Assembly (NCBI RefSeq): GCF_004359215.1
Contig: NC_090619.1
Location: 5,906,085-5,958,015 of the forward strand
DNA: 51,931 nucleotides
Direction: 5' to 3'
From: Bremia lactucae
Taxonomy: Eukaryota; Oomycota; Peronosporomycetes; Peronosporales; Peronosporaceae
The notes below the pieces were generated by a model. It saw only the letters and a list, made by a program, of their open reading frames with translations, made no database searches and was not told the DNA's origin. Each line of letters begins with the position of its first letter. The stretch's first letter is position 1. Both the position numbers and the translations under genes were made by a program. Below are positions 9,601-21,123 of the stretch, piece after piece.

Positions 9601-12600
9601 AATCGCCTTTGCGTTGCTCCACTGCTTAAGATTTTTTTCGACCTAATTGCAGATTACCTCACGCCAAGCTTAATTAAGCAAGCACATCATAGTCAGTCGA
9701 TGTCAGAAAGCGTGCTTCATACTTTAAGAAAGCTGCAAACGATTCTGTTGGTCCTGCAAGGTAAGCAGAAACTAGAGAAGTGCCGTCATCCTTCCGCAGA
9801 TCCGATAGCAATGCGCACTCCACCAGAGCTCCGCCCGTCCTTAACAACTATTGTCAGGGTGCTGGAAGAATCGCTTGATCTGCTTTGTGGCGGTGTTGAC
9901 ACTGCCAATAATACTCCAACCTCAATATTACCTCGACAGCGCACTGGCTTCAAATCGCGTGGTAGTAAGACTCTTTGGGAATCAAAACGTCGCCAATCCT
10001 TGCCATCGCACGGTCAGCTGACAGTGAAGGAATGGGATATTATGGATGAAAAGTACGTCTTCTTTGGATTTGAATATTTTATTTTATGTCTCGCTATTGC
10101 TCGTGGCTTTGTCTTACAGAGATGAAAATGACGTCACTCGTGACCGCCCTTCCAGTCGCGTGATACAAAAGAGCGTTGGCTTGTGGTGTTTCCGGGTAAT
10201 TTTGCTATTAAAAAAAGATAGTGGACTCTCATCAGTAAAAAAGCACGTTGTAGCAATCCAGTTTGAACCCGATTTTGTGCTGGCAGTGGCAGCTCTTCTT
10301 TGTGGCGTGATTGGTTCTAGCAGCTTGGAAGTATTTATAACATTAATTGATTATGCCGCAGAGGAAGGTATGCGAGATCAGAGCGCCACTTTAAATGCTA
10401 AAAGAAAAAGCCCAAGGGCAGCAATTTTTCTTTCTCAAGTGTTATCTGTCCTTCTTCTCGCGGGGTTGGTGTATGAGGGGCGACATCGCGAGCACGGCGA
10501 ACAAATTCCTGTGATTTTGACTGAATGTGCAAGGCGGCATTTAAATTCTATGAGCGATTTTGAAATGAAGCTAAGCTTGCGAATGACTCGCAGAGTCGAA
10601 TTGCAGTGCCTTGAGGTGTTTTTTCGCCATAATTCGCATGAATTTATGGCTTATGAAGAGGCATGTGTCCAAGGATTGACCGACAGCGACATAAGCGTGC
10701 GCTGTATAGCTGCACGCGGTCTCCAGACTCTATATTTTATGTTTCCAGAAGGAGGCGAAGAAATTTTTCAGCACTTTTTAAATGTGCAAAAAAAAATAAT
10801 TGAAATACATGAAGAGTCTATAAATCAAGATGAAGATGCTGTTGCAGATTGTGGTGGAGAGCAGCAAAAGCGTGATATACACGATGTTGTTACGTCTCCA
10901 CCGTGCATTAATACGTTTTTGACTATGTTACTTAGCTTGTATATCAGCGCCTGCTCTTCCCAGACTGCACTACCTGAAGCTCTTAGCGCTTGCGTAGATA
11001 TGGCATCCACTTCAAAATATTTGTATGGTTTCGGAAAATTATCGCTTATATCACAGTGTCTCGAAGCGATTGCAGAATTCTATGGTTATGCAAATGTGTC
11101 AAATTTGCTGGAGGAACACTTTTGCACATTATGGCATCGATATGTTGCTGCAAGCTACAAACAAGCACCTGAAGAGTCTGAAGGAAGGGCCGGATGGATT
11201 TTGAGTAACTCGAAAGCTCCTCTTCCTGATGGATTAATATTGCTTCAACAATTCCCGCTGTCCATTTTGATAGGGGAAGTGCTTGATAGTTGTGCTCGAC
11301 GAATGAAGTTTGAAATGGAAATAGACGTAATTATTCCGATTGGTGTGCTTCACAACTTCATATCAGCAAGTAGCGTAGTGGAGAATGATTGCCAATTTGA
11401 ATTCGTAAACGAGCTTCTTTCAGGTCTTTTAGGCAACCAATTAAATGAGCGACATCTTATGTTAAAATTTGCAGATATCGATGCTCAGCTTACCACGGAT
11501 CTGTTAGCATTTTCATTCATTTTGTTTGCCCATTCCGATCCGAAGCTGAAGTTATTGGCACAGCAGATGAGAGTCGTGGCCGAGAAAAGGGCTTTAGTGC
11601 CGCACCTCGGACATGTAGTTGTGAGCAAGATGGCGCGTTTCATGGTGTGGAAAGTTCTCGAGAAAAATGGAGACGAGCTTAAAACTCAATGCGAGCTGAT
11701 GAAGGGCGCATTACAAGTCATGAGAGAAAGTTACGCAGACTTTGATTGGAGGCTTATTAATACAGCTGATTTACTGTGTGAATTTGATGTGCTTTTAACA
11801 CGATCAGAAAAATTTGACCCGAGGGCAGAGTGTGCTGTGGATTGCTTCAGTATTTTGGTCGTGGAGACTCGTTATGTAGTGGCGGAGAACCCAATTTTAC
11901 AGCATCTCCTAATCTCAATATGCTTTAAGGCAATTAAGCACTTAGCCATCAGGAATCGGCGACGTATCAGTGGTGTTTTGGCTTTACTTATTCGTGAAAG
12001 CTGCGAGTGCTTTCTGAAAGATACAGAAATGTTTGGAAAATACGTTAATTTCGTTGTGCAAGAAATTAGCGATATCTTATCCAAGTGTAAGTGTAATACG
12101 CCAATTCAACTCAAGGAGCGAAAACTAAGCCTAAATGCTGACGATCGAACACAATTGGAGTGGATTATTTATTCTGTGTGCTCTAGCTTGGAAAGTGGGC
12201 AAAGCAAATATGCCCTTGACATCGACATAGTTCCGTATGGTGTAGCAGCAAGTCTGGACAAGCTAAACGCACTTCTTCTAAAGCTCCGAACGAATATAGT
12301 GTCGACGGAAAGTCTCAATGAATCAGATAAAATTAATAAGCTGTCACACACGAGAGAGACCTTATTAACCCAAGCGGAACGGCAGATGCGTTATTTTATT
12401 CAAAGGGAACAATTGCGAGGTACAAAGTTTAATAGCCCTTTCTTTTATAATGAAGCGAGCTTTTTAGCAATCAGCTCAAGTATTAAAACATTACGAGATT
12501 CAAGCCGAACAGCTCAGAAATTGTACGGATCACTAGCTCATACTTTGTTATATCTTAGTCTCTCTGGTACACCAGGATACGATAGTTGCAATCGTGTCAA

Positions 12601-15600
12601 TGGCTCGCTCAAATTAGCAGATGCATTGGGTGAACTTGGGGCGCTTGATACCAGTGTGTATGAGCTAAGCTCGTCTGAACAAGAAAAAAATGTATCTCGC
12701 TTATATCGAAAGCATTTTTGTCGCGGTGCGCTCCACGAGATTTCGGCAAATTATCCTGCTCAAATGCATGAAAGCGTGCTTACATTTTTAAGCTCGATTT
12801 TTCTCGATATTTCAAGAACTGAAAGTGGCGATCCGATAGTGCTAGAGGTTGCTTTGAGAACCGTGAAAAGCGTGCTCAATGTGAAGGAGGGCGTGGCAGC
12901 CTTAGCCCGAAGCAAGGATATTGAATTTAAATCATTTTTGGAGCCATTTGTTTTTTCCAAGCCCTCCAATTGGTCAGCGGCTGCTCCGAGTTGCAGTCAA
13001 GGTCATGCATATGAGTCTAAGCGCTCATTCCGGTACTTCATGGATCTTTGGACATCGGCAGTGAAGCGAAACTTTCAGTCCTGGGTTTGTTCATTAACAG
13101 CTTGCTTGACCAGAGAATCTAAAGATCCAGTGTTGAGATCGTGTTCTGCCTTGTGCGCCCTGCGTACGGATATATCAATATTTCTCTTTCCTTACGCACT
13201 CGACAGCATTTTGAGAAATAGTAATGATGAGAAAATGTTAACTGTTGATTCACAGGCTGGCGAAGCGAAGATAAATATTGGTCTACAGGTGTGGCAAGCT
13301 GCTAATGAAGGTGTTCGATTCATTTTAGCTTGTTCAAGTGGCATGAACATCAATGATCGACATCAGTCGACTTTAAATGAATCACAGCCTCTTCAGGCCA
13401 TACAGCTTGTTGTTCACAGCATAAATTTTCTTCGGGAAACAGAAAAAGCTCGATTTGTGGAAAGTAATGGTAGATGTTCACAGGATTTGTCTGCAAGTAA
13501 AGGAGCAAGTTCTAAGCGCTTAAGATCGACGGGATCTTCGTTACTACGTGAACTTCCAAACATTCAATATACCTATGGCTGCTTGATAGATGTGAACCTT
13601 TTGCTCGTTGCGAAAGCTGCAATTCTTGTAAAGATGCCTTATTCAGCAATGCAGTATATTGAGATGTGGGTTGAAAAACAACAAGGTGGAAAGATTACGT
13701 CGTTATCCACATTGGAAAGCAATGCAATCGAAAGCGATATTCGCGACCTTCTTGTTGAGGCGTATAGCTTTGATTGTGACGATGACGGTTTATATGGTAT
13801 AAATGACGGACGCACGATAGAGTCCCAATTGGTAAAGTATAATCGTGAAGGCGAATACGTAAAGGTTCTTTCCCTCTATGACGTGTCACTGCAATTTGCA
13901 AATCAGCAGCCGCAGATTTATAAAGATGAAATGAGTAGTCATCCACCGCCTCATCTTGTACATGGGATGCTGACGTCGTTGCATGCGCTCGGATACAACC
14001 ATTTGCTTAAAGGTTATTTACAGTCACTCCAGCAGAACGACACTATGGGAATTTGCAGTTCAGCTTCTTCCCAAGCCCTAGAGCACATTTACAATCGCTC
14101 TTGGATGAATATGCAGTGGGATGAAGTATTGCCTCAGCTTTCGTCCCCAAATGAAACCTGGGATAGTCCGAACACTAAACATCAACCGGTGGCAAGCTTT
14201 TACAAGCAGCGAACAATTTTCCAAAGTTTGCGGGCGCTGGCTCACGGTAATTTCACGCACTTGTTCCAGATATCGACAAATGCAAAGAAGCAAATTCTGC
14301 AGTCTATTCAACTGAGCTTGCACTCTTTTGAGAGCACGAAAGATTTCTACGAGGCTTTGGCGCATTTTCAAGCTATTCATGAAATTGAAGAGCTCGCGAC
14401 CTTCTTCCGAGAATTCAAAGTTGCTCAAAGTAAGTCGATTATCGCGACTACAGCCACAATAGGCTTAAGGCCATCTTCGTCGCAAGGTGATGCGTTGGTA
14501 TATCCACATGGATCTTTGGAAGCAATGCCTTTATTGAAACAATGGCAACTACGACGCGAGCAGATTAAAAACGACTTTGGTAAGGCTGACAGTCTTTTAG
14601 CGCTAGAAGAAGTTCTAGTTCAGATCATAAAGCCGTCAGACAGTGATGAGATGATCACGAGTATATATCTAGACCTCGCTTCGCTCAGTCGGAAAGCCGG
14701 ACGACCGGCAGTAGCTTACCGAGCCTTGCTTAAACTTGAACAGCTCTGTGAGCGCGGCTCTTTGAGCATTTACGAGACGGCACTTTGGCAAATTGAAAAA
14801 GCGAAATTGCTATGGAATCAGCAAGAGCCTCGCAGTGCGATATACATTGGCAAAAAAGAATTGTGCGAGTTGACTGAATCTATCGAGAATTCAACCTTAT
14901 CGCAGGAAGAGATATCATCGTTAAAGTTACTGCAAGTCAAAGCGCTTACAATTACAGGCAAATGGATTACGTCGCAGCGGTCAGAAAGTTCGCAGACTAT
15001 TCTCGAGAATTATTTTCGAAAAGCAACAGAAATTGTCGACAACATTGATACGAAAGCAGTGTCTTATCGATCAAAAGATGCAGCGAAGGCACATTTCACC
15101 TTGGCTGATTTCATGTCTGCCATGTATCAACAGGTGAGTTCTCGAGTAACGTCGCGGGAGTGGCTAGCTGGTAATAAAGTTGTGCAAGCTCGGGATAAGG
15201 AATTACGAGAGTTACAATTGATGGAAAAGAGCATGCAGCATGAAAATCGAGCGCACATTCATACTCTACACAGAGAAGTTGAGTTTGATTTGAATGAGCG
15301 CTCAAAAGTTGAGAATTCAGTGGATCAATTTTTGATCGGTGCTTTGCGCAGCTACGCTAAGGGACTGACTCTGTCCTCACATGCTGAGCTGGACAAGGTC
15401 TTTCGTGTACTATCGCTATGGCTCAATAATCAGAGAAAGGCGGACATTAATCGAGTTTTCATTGAACAAGTGATCGACTTGGTTCCTTCGTACAAATTTG
15501 TGCCACTGTCATACCAGATCATTTCTCGTATTAGTAGCTCAAGCGATGCTAGTACCTTCCAAACGGCACTCCGAAAGCTTGTGATGAAGCTGAGCGTGCA

Positions 15601-17164
15601 ACACCCGCATCATACACTTGTTCAGCTCATCGCATTAAAGAACAGTGGTGACGTGGAAGGCAAGGGTGCTCTGCAATTTCGAGCAAACGTTGGCGATGCA
15701 AAGGCCGAGGGAGCTAAAGTTTATTTGAGTGAACTAATGAAGACAGAGCAACATGACTTACTTGAATCCCTCGATACCGTGGCGAGCGCATACGTCCAAC
15801 TAGCGCTGTTTAATACAAGTGAGTACCATAACCAAAAGGAAAAGATTCCTCTTTCTGTAGTGACAATAAGTGGAATACACAGCGGAAGGTCCGGAGCAAC
15901 GACCTTTGATCAGTGCCTTCGAGTCCGCGCAAGACGTGGCGGTTCTGCCTCGATGCCGGCCGTTCTTACCACGAATATTGCCCCTCAAGCTGACATGGAC
16001 TACTCAACTATTGCACGAATGCTTTCTTTTGAGCCCAAGTTCTCCATCACGGATAGTGGTATCCATCGACCAAAAATCATTTACTGCTACGGCTCGGATG
16101 GAAATCGCTATAAGCAGCTAGTGAAGGGTCAAGATGACACTCGACAAGACCTCGTCATCGAGCAAGTATTTGAGACAATGAACCAGTTTTTAATGGAAGA
16201 TAAAGCGACTCGTAATCGCAAGCTGCGGCTGCGCACATACCGAGTTGTTCCGCTCTCACCGATCGCAGGCGTACTGGAATGGGTTGAAAATACAGTTCCC
16301 TGGGGCTCGTATCTAGTTAATCGAACGTCGAAAAGATTGTCAGCTCATGAGCGGTACCATCCGCATGAATGGAAGCACATGAAATGCCGTCAGTACTTAA
16401 AAAATGCTCCTGATAAGCTGTCAGCGTACTTGGAGATTCAGAAAAATTTCACACCCGTCTTTCATCACTTTTTCTTGGAAATGTTTCCAGATGCAGCTGT
16501 GTGGTATCGCCGTCGGTCGGCTTACGTGCAGAGTGCAGCAGTCACGTCGATTGTGGGGTACATCTTGGGCATTGGCGATCGTCATTCCCAGAACATTTTG
16601 ATTCATGAAGTGACGGGAGAACTTGTACACATTGATTTCGGCGTCGTGTTTGACCAAGGGATGGCCCTCTTTACACCAGAGACTGTCCCTTTTCGACTCA
16701 CACGTGACATGGTGGACGGAATGGGTATCTCCGGTGTCGATGGCGTTTTCACTCGCTGCTGTGAAGTGACGCTACAGCTGTTGCGGAAGAAGAGTGCTTC
16801 AGTTGTCACGATTCTCGAGGTCTTTGTGCACGACCCGCTCTATCGCTGGACACTGTCGCCTTTGAAAGCCTTGCGCATTCAAGGTGGTGGAGAAAAAGAA
16901 ACCCGTACACGGAGCTTGAGTCGATCTAGTAGCAGCTTAACAGAAGCAGGCAGTCCAGAAGATGCGGATGTGTTGCATGCTGAGCCTGGAAGCACGGATG
17001 CTGCTGCTCGAGCTTTGATTCGTGTCAAGCAAAAGCTTGAAGGATACGAGGACCCAAACGGCAGTGCGTTAAGCATCGAAGGACAGGTGAAGCAACTCAT
17101 TAGTATTGCACAGGACCCACAAAATCTCTGCAAGCTTTTCCCAGGATGGGCTCCGTGGCTCTAG
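6670..17164 (+). CDS. ATM: ATM/Tel1 serine/threonine kinase (exons 6670-9453, 9532-10052, 10120-17164)
   Basis: PIKK-family DNA double-strand-break checkpoint kinase. Three exons give about 3449 aa, longer than human ATM (3056). Introns 9454-9531 (GTAAGC...ATAG) and 10053-10119 (GTACGT...ACAG) join the frames cleanly. N-terminus: a TAN-like stretch (residues about 10-40) and long helical-repeat solenoid. FAT domain about residues 2380-2900 (LYLDLASLSRKAGRPAVAYR; YKFVPLSYQIISR; LSVQHPHHTL). Kinase about 3050-3370: ATP-binding QLVKGQDDTRQD, KVVPLS-like YRVVPLSPIAGVLEW, catalytic loop GDRHSQN near 3254, metal-binding HIDFG near 3272, and ETVPFRLTRDMVDGMGI. FATC at the very C-terminus (GQVKQLISIAQDPQNL...LFPGWAPWL), which separates ATM from ATR, TOR and DNA-PKcs. 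All catalytic residues are present. An initiator-like site lies 56 nt before the ATG. Confidence 0.96.
9454..9531 (+). other. ATM intron 1
   Basis: 78 bp, donor GTAAGC, acceptor TTAATAG, phase 0. Joins ILANSLD to VGLVLAALYV. Read unspliced, the first frame hits a stop at 9526-9528. Confidence 0.85.
10053..10119 (+). other. ATM intron 2
   Basis: 67 bp, donor GTACGT, acceptor TTACAG, phase 2. Joins MDEK to DENDVTRD. Confidence 0.85.
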
Positions 17165-17241
17165 AGAACAAACCATACTAACTTTACCGTTTCATATTAA
17201 TCCAGAGGTTGATAAAGCTTTTCTCGATTCTTAGACATTAC

Positions 17242-17249
17242 TCATTTAC
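17242..17249 (+). promoter_or_regulatory. Possible Inr upstream of LCMT1
   Basis: TCATTTAC followed by CATACTTTT resembles the oomycete Inr plus flanking promoter region. Sits in the 197-bp gap between ATM and LCMT1. Confidence 0.4.
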
Positions 17250-17361
17250 CATACTTTTTAACTTATTCGTCTCTTAATGCTAAACAAAGTCTGGTGAGGC
17301 TACTGTGTAATAATCGAAACTCGATTTTGAGGTTATTTGTGTAATAATTTAAAAATATCTT

Positions 17362-18445
17362 ATGCAGCAGAACATGGCACATGACGCCGAGCACGACGGC
17401 GCTGTGCGCGAGACGGCGTCGGATGCGTCGCAATGCAAATTTTCCGCCGTTCAAATGGGCTACTACGAAGACCCTTTTGCGCAATATTTCGTCAGGTCGC
17501 CGTCCCGATGCATGCCTATCATCAATCGTGGCTATTACGCGCGCGTGGCGGCCGTCGAGTCGCTCGTACGCAAATTCTTAGTCGCTGAGCAGCTGAAGAA
17601 GCAGGTAGTAATTTTAGGTGCCGGGCTTGACACCATGTACTTTCGCTTAAAGAGTAGCGAATTGCTTGCGAATTGCGAATATTTTGAGCTGGATTTCCAA
17701 GACGTGACCATACAGAAGGTGAGCACAATCAAACGCCGCAAACCACTGCAAAAGTTGCTGGGTCTCGAGGCTCCGGAAAATTTTATAGCTGCCATTTCAT
17801 CCGATCACACTGAATTACACGTGCCTGGGTATCACTTGCTGCCATGTGATATAAGAGATCTGGCAGTAACGACTGCCAAAATGGAGGCGGCGGGAATAAA
17901 TTCCAGCGTTCCAACGCTATTTGTGTCCGAGTGCGTGCTGATTTACATGGAAGCCAGATATTCGACGCAGTTTGTTGTATGGGCTGCGTCCTACTTTGAT
18001 GATGTGAGCTTTACTTTATACGAGCAAATTTTGCCTGACGATGCGTTTGGGAAGGTAATGATGTCAAATCTGAAAGCGCGTGGATGTGATTTGCTCAGCA
18101 TCTACGACTTTCCAACAGTTGAGGCACAAATTGCACGATTTACTAATAAACAGTATGAGATGGCTCAATGCTGGGATATGAACAAGATTTACTATAATTT
18201 TCTGGATCCGACTGAACGCGCCAAGTACGTTTAGATTGCAAGGTGGTAGTGTATAACTCATATTAATGGAAAGGTTTCTTCTGTATGCTTTTAGGCGTGA
18301 AAAGCTCGAAATTTTCGACGAAATGGAGGAATTTTATTTGTTTCAGGCGCACTATTGCATTGTGGTTGCAAGCAAAACAACGACAAGTTCTGGTGCACGC
18401 GCATTGTCACTAATCGAATCAAAGCCAGCACAAAAAAGATTTTGA
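17362..18445 (+). CDS. LCMT1: Leucine carboxyl methyltransferase 1 (exons 17362-18224, 18295-18445)
   Basis: SAM-dependent enzyme that methylates the C-terminal leucine carboxylate of the PP2A catalytic subunit and so steers holoenzyme assembly; cytosolic. 337 aa after removal of the 70-bp intron 18225-18294, close to human LCMT1. Motifs: GYYEDPFAQYFV (about 33-44), INRGYYARV (about 54-62), the SAM site VVILGAGLDTMYFRL (about 83-97) with a following acidic ELDF, FVSECVLIYM (about 187-196), and after the splice the family tail EKLEIFDEMEEFYLFQAHYC. Without splicing the frame ends prematurely at KYV. ATG 17362 is the first in frame; a second ATG four codons later is also possible. Lies 197 bp after ATM and converges on eIF3L. 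Confidence 0.93.
18225..18294 (+). other. LCMT1 intron
   Basis: 70 bp, GTACGT...TTTTAG, phase 2. Joins TERAK to REKLEIFDEMEEF. Confidence 0.85.
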
Positions 18446-18691
18446 AGAGAATTACTAGCAATACTCTCATCCCAAAGCTGTGAATCGAGACAATCTTAAA
18501 AAGACAGAAATTTTATATCATTAAATTGACCATCCTTTGCTACTCCGAACAGATGCAATACTGCTTTAATCGCATGATAAATGTAGGATTGCCGACCTTT
18601 TTGACCATTCTACTAACGTCTTCTTTCATCATCTCTAATGACCAGGTATTTCAAATATTTCGCGAGATCCTCAAGACTATGTAAGGAAGAC

Positions 18692-20164
18692 TTATGGGGC
18701 AACGGCGCACTCATCCACAATGCGCGCAAATTTGTGAATGTGGTTGACAAAGAATTCGCCAGTGCGCTGATTACTCGCTTCTTCATCGACGAGAACCAGG
18801 TTGTTGTTTAAAAAGAAGTGCACATCCGACTTTAGCCGCGAGCCGCTTACCTTCAACGCCATCAATTCGGCACGTGCCAGCTCAACGTCCACGCCGCGAA
18901 AAGCCGCGAGTTTCTCCAAATCAATGGAGCGGTACAGCTTGATGTATGATCTCACGGCTGGAACGTGTTGCTGACGGACAACCATGTCGCTAAAAGCGTT
19001 CTGTTGTCGCTGAGAAGCTTCTGTACTGCGATTAATGGGCACTTCATTCTCCACTGCCACTGTTGGTAATATAAATTTAGGACACGAGAAGCCAAATAGC
19101 TCCGTAAGAGCGGAAATATCCCCTTTTTGAAGCTTGCTCTGCTTATCGCCGTATTTTTCGCGAATAAGCGAGTGGATCTGATCATTCACGCGTTGGCCAG
19201 GGCACAGGAAAAGCGCAATGGCAAGCAATGCCATAGCTTTTTCCATAAGCTTGTGCAGCTGCTCAAAGTCAGCAAAGCGCGAGTAGTAGCTGCGATTACG
19301 ATTAACCTGTAGAATAATCGTGGAAAACGAGCGGATCGCAGCCGTAAAATCTTCAAGCATGAGTTGCGCAAAGCCCATGTGGTAAAATACTGAAACGTGG
19401 CATCCAGGACTTTTTTCGTGAATTTGAGCCGTCGTCTTTGTCTCGCCACGCGAGCTCTTGTTAAACAAATCGATTGGCTCCAGTAGCTTCAGCGACGTGT
19501 AGTAGTCTCCAAGTAGCACGTGAGCTCGGGCAAGCGTGATAAGACTAAAGTATCCAAGCTCCTTAATAAATTCAGTCGGAGCTTGGGCTCCTTTTTCTTC
19601 TTGCAAAATCGCTTCAATCTTAGAAAATCGGATCAATGAGTGGAGATAGCCAAATACCTTGCTCGAGTCCCAGATAAAAAGACTCTCCTTGTATGCAGTA
19701 ATCTCTTGCTCACTTTTGGTTGCCACTTTAGCCCGGTATTGACAGTAAGACTGATACTGGTAGACAAACTCATTAACAATGTCAAAGACCCACTGCGATG
19801 GTAGCACCTCGAGATCGAGGGTGCCATCTAAAACACCGTCAAAGATGGCCACGTATGTCTCCCAGGACGCCACTTTCATGTCCATGCCCGGCTGTAGTCG
19901 CGAAAAGAGGTGACGGAAATAAATTTGCTTGTATAAGACCAGAAAAGTAGGGTCACTGTCCACAAGCGACTCGACGGCGCTGGGTTCCGGCCACGAGGTC
20001 TGCTTAAAGTAATTGTTGGTCAAGTTGTGGAACTCACGGTCGTACAAACGCGCCATTTCGGTCACGTTGCCAGATATGAGGTGCGTATACATGAGCGAGA
20101 ACCATCCCTTCACTGTCTCTGGCAACAGAAAGTCCGCGGGTTTTTCGTCGCGGCGATCTCCCAT
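18692..20164 (-). CDS. EIF3L: Eukaryotic translation initiation factor 3 subunit L
   Basis: Subunit of the eIF3 complex, which binds the 40S ribosome during initiation; cytosolic. Single exon, 490 aa. Family landmarks in order: WPEPSAVESLVDSDPTFLVL, YKQIYFRHLFSRLQPG, LPSQWVFDIVNEFVYQYQSY with CQYRAK, ELGYFSLITLARAHVLLGDYY, VSVFYHMGFAQLML, the phrase REKYGDKQSKLQKGD, ELFGFSCPKFILP, and a C-terminal PCI-type region (about 300-470). Human eIF3L is 564 aa; the difference is mostly an absent disordered N-terminal extension. The ATG at 20164 is the first in frame and is preceded by a TCATTCAA initiator-like sequence (20197-20190). Convergent with LCMT1, with 246 bp between stop codons. Confidence 0.94.
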   Translation of the reverse strand: MGDRRDEKPADFLLPETVKGWFSLMYTHLISGNVTEMARLYDREFHNLTNNYFKQTSWPEPSAVESLVDSDPTFLVLYKQIYFRHLFSRLQPGMDMKVASWETYVAIFDGVLDGTLDLEVLPSQWVFDIVNEFVYQYQSYCQYRAKVATKSEQEITAYKESLFIWDSSKVFGYLHSLIRFSKIEAILQEEKGAQAPTEFIKELGYFSLITLARAHVLLGDYYTSLKLLEPIDLFNKSSRGETKTTAQIHEKSPGCHVSVFYHMGFAQLMLEDFTAAIRSFSTIILQVNRNRSYYSRFADFEQLHKLMEKAMALLAIALFLCPGQRVNDQIHSLIREKYGDKQSKLQKGDISALTELFGFSCPKFILPTVAVENEVPINRSTEASQRQQNAFSDMVVRQQHVPAVRSYIKLYRSIDLEKLAAFRGVDVELARAELMALKVSGSRLKSDVHFFLNNNLVLVDEEASNQRTGEFFVNHIHKFARIVDECAVAP

Positions 20165-20505
20165 GCCTTCCTCTCTTATTGCAGGGACTTTGAATGACTG
20201 GTTTCGGCCTTGACCTGTCAGAACGAATTGCAGCTTCTACGGGGGCCATCTCCTTTTTAGCTGAAGCTTGGGCTTTTTATCATGAAAATATGTAATTTCT
20301 TTCAAGCAAGGGAAGAAATATGTGGCGGATGATAAGGTGTCCACCGAAATGCTTGCGCAACGTTTCTATCGTAGGAGCCTTTTCGGCTTTCCTTGACTAA
20401 GCAAAATGCGTCGAATCAATTTAAGCGTATTCCTAGTGCTTTTATTCAATTATAATGTTTCCTAACATTGAATTGCTACGCTCGCTTGCTAATCTTTACA
20501 TGCTT
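20165..20505. other. Intergenic: eIF3L upstream region
   Basis: About 340 bp between the eIF3L start and the next LTR. Contains the eIF3L 5' UTR and promoter, including the TCATTCAA site (20190-20197, minus strand). No other gene is seen. Confidence 0.6.
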
Positions 20506-20992
20506 TGTACCGGGGTGTTCCGTTGCATAAGTATAATTGTCCATAAGAGAAATAATGAACATTATTTTTATGCGAGGAAATAAATAAAGAAGTACAAATT
20601 ATTATCTTCATTAATTTTGACTTAAATAGTTCCGATAAACTATCTTCTATCCACTACTGAACTTATAATGTTAATAACTTACTAAGTATGGCGCCTCATT
20701 GCTCACCGCTCAATCGACTCATAATGATCAGCGGGGTTGAATTAGACTTACATCAACCAATCAATAGAGCTAATGTCTTGTTGCATCAATATCACCAACG
20801 TAGGAAACTAAATATATAAAGAAATACAGTTTTACTTCCTCTCTATTATAAAGCCTTTGTCAAGACCTATAAGCTAAATACCCTAAGCTTCGTAGAAACC
20901 GTCCTCTATACCACTGTGTACGTGAAGTTTCGATGTAATCTGTCTAATATTTACTAGTACTGATCAGTACTAATGGAAGGTGCCCCGTTACA
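20506..20992 (+). repeat. 5' LTR, second Gypsy element
   Basis: Starts TGTACCGGGGTGTTCCGTTG and ends GGTGCCCCGTTACA. Followed by two bases and the PBS TGGTAGCAC (20995-21003). The block about 20633-20800 is in the opposite orientation to its counterpart in the 3' LTR. Confidence 0.7.
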
Positions 20993-20994
20993 CC

Positions 20995-21003
20995 TGGTAG
21001 CAC
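20995..21003 (+). promoter_or_regulatory. Primer-binding site, second Gypsy
   Basis: TGGTAGCAC two bases after the LTR end, as in the other Gypsy copies. Confidence 0.6.
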
Positions 21004-21123
21004 TTCGTAGTCCGTTTAACGACCTACGCTTCTTCCATCCAACATGGACATGTTCGATGAAGAAGGAGGGAGCTTTTCAGCCCCTCGGAAGGCTATCACG
21101 CCAAGCGTGAAGCTTTTACTCAT

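Noticed and set aside
16879..17133. Minus-strand ORF inside the ATM kinase end
   Set aside because: Antisense shadow of conserved kinase and FATC coding sequence; no motif of its own.
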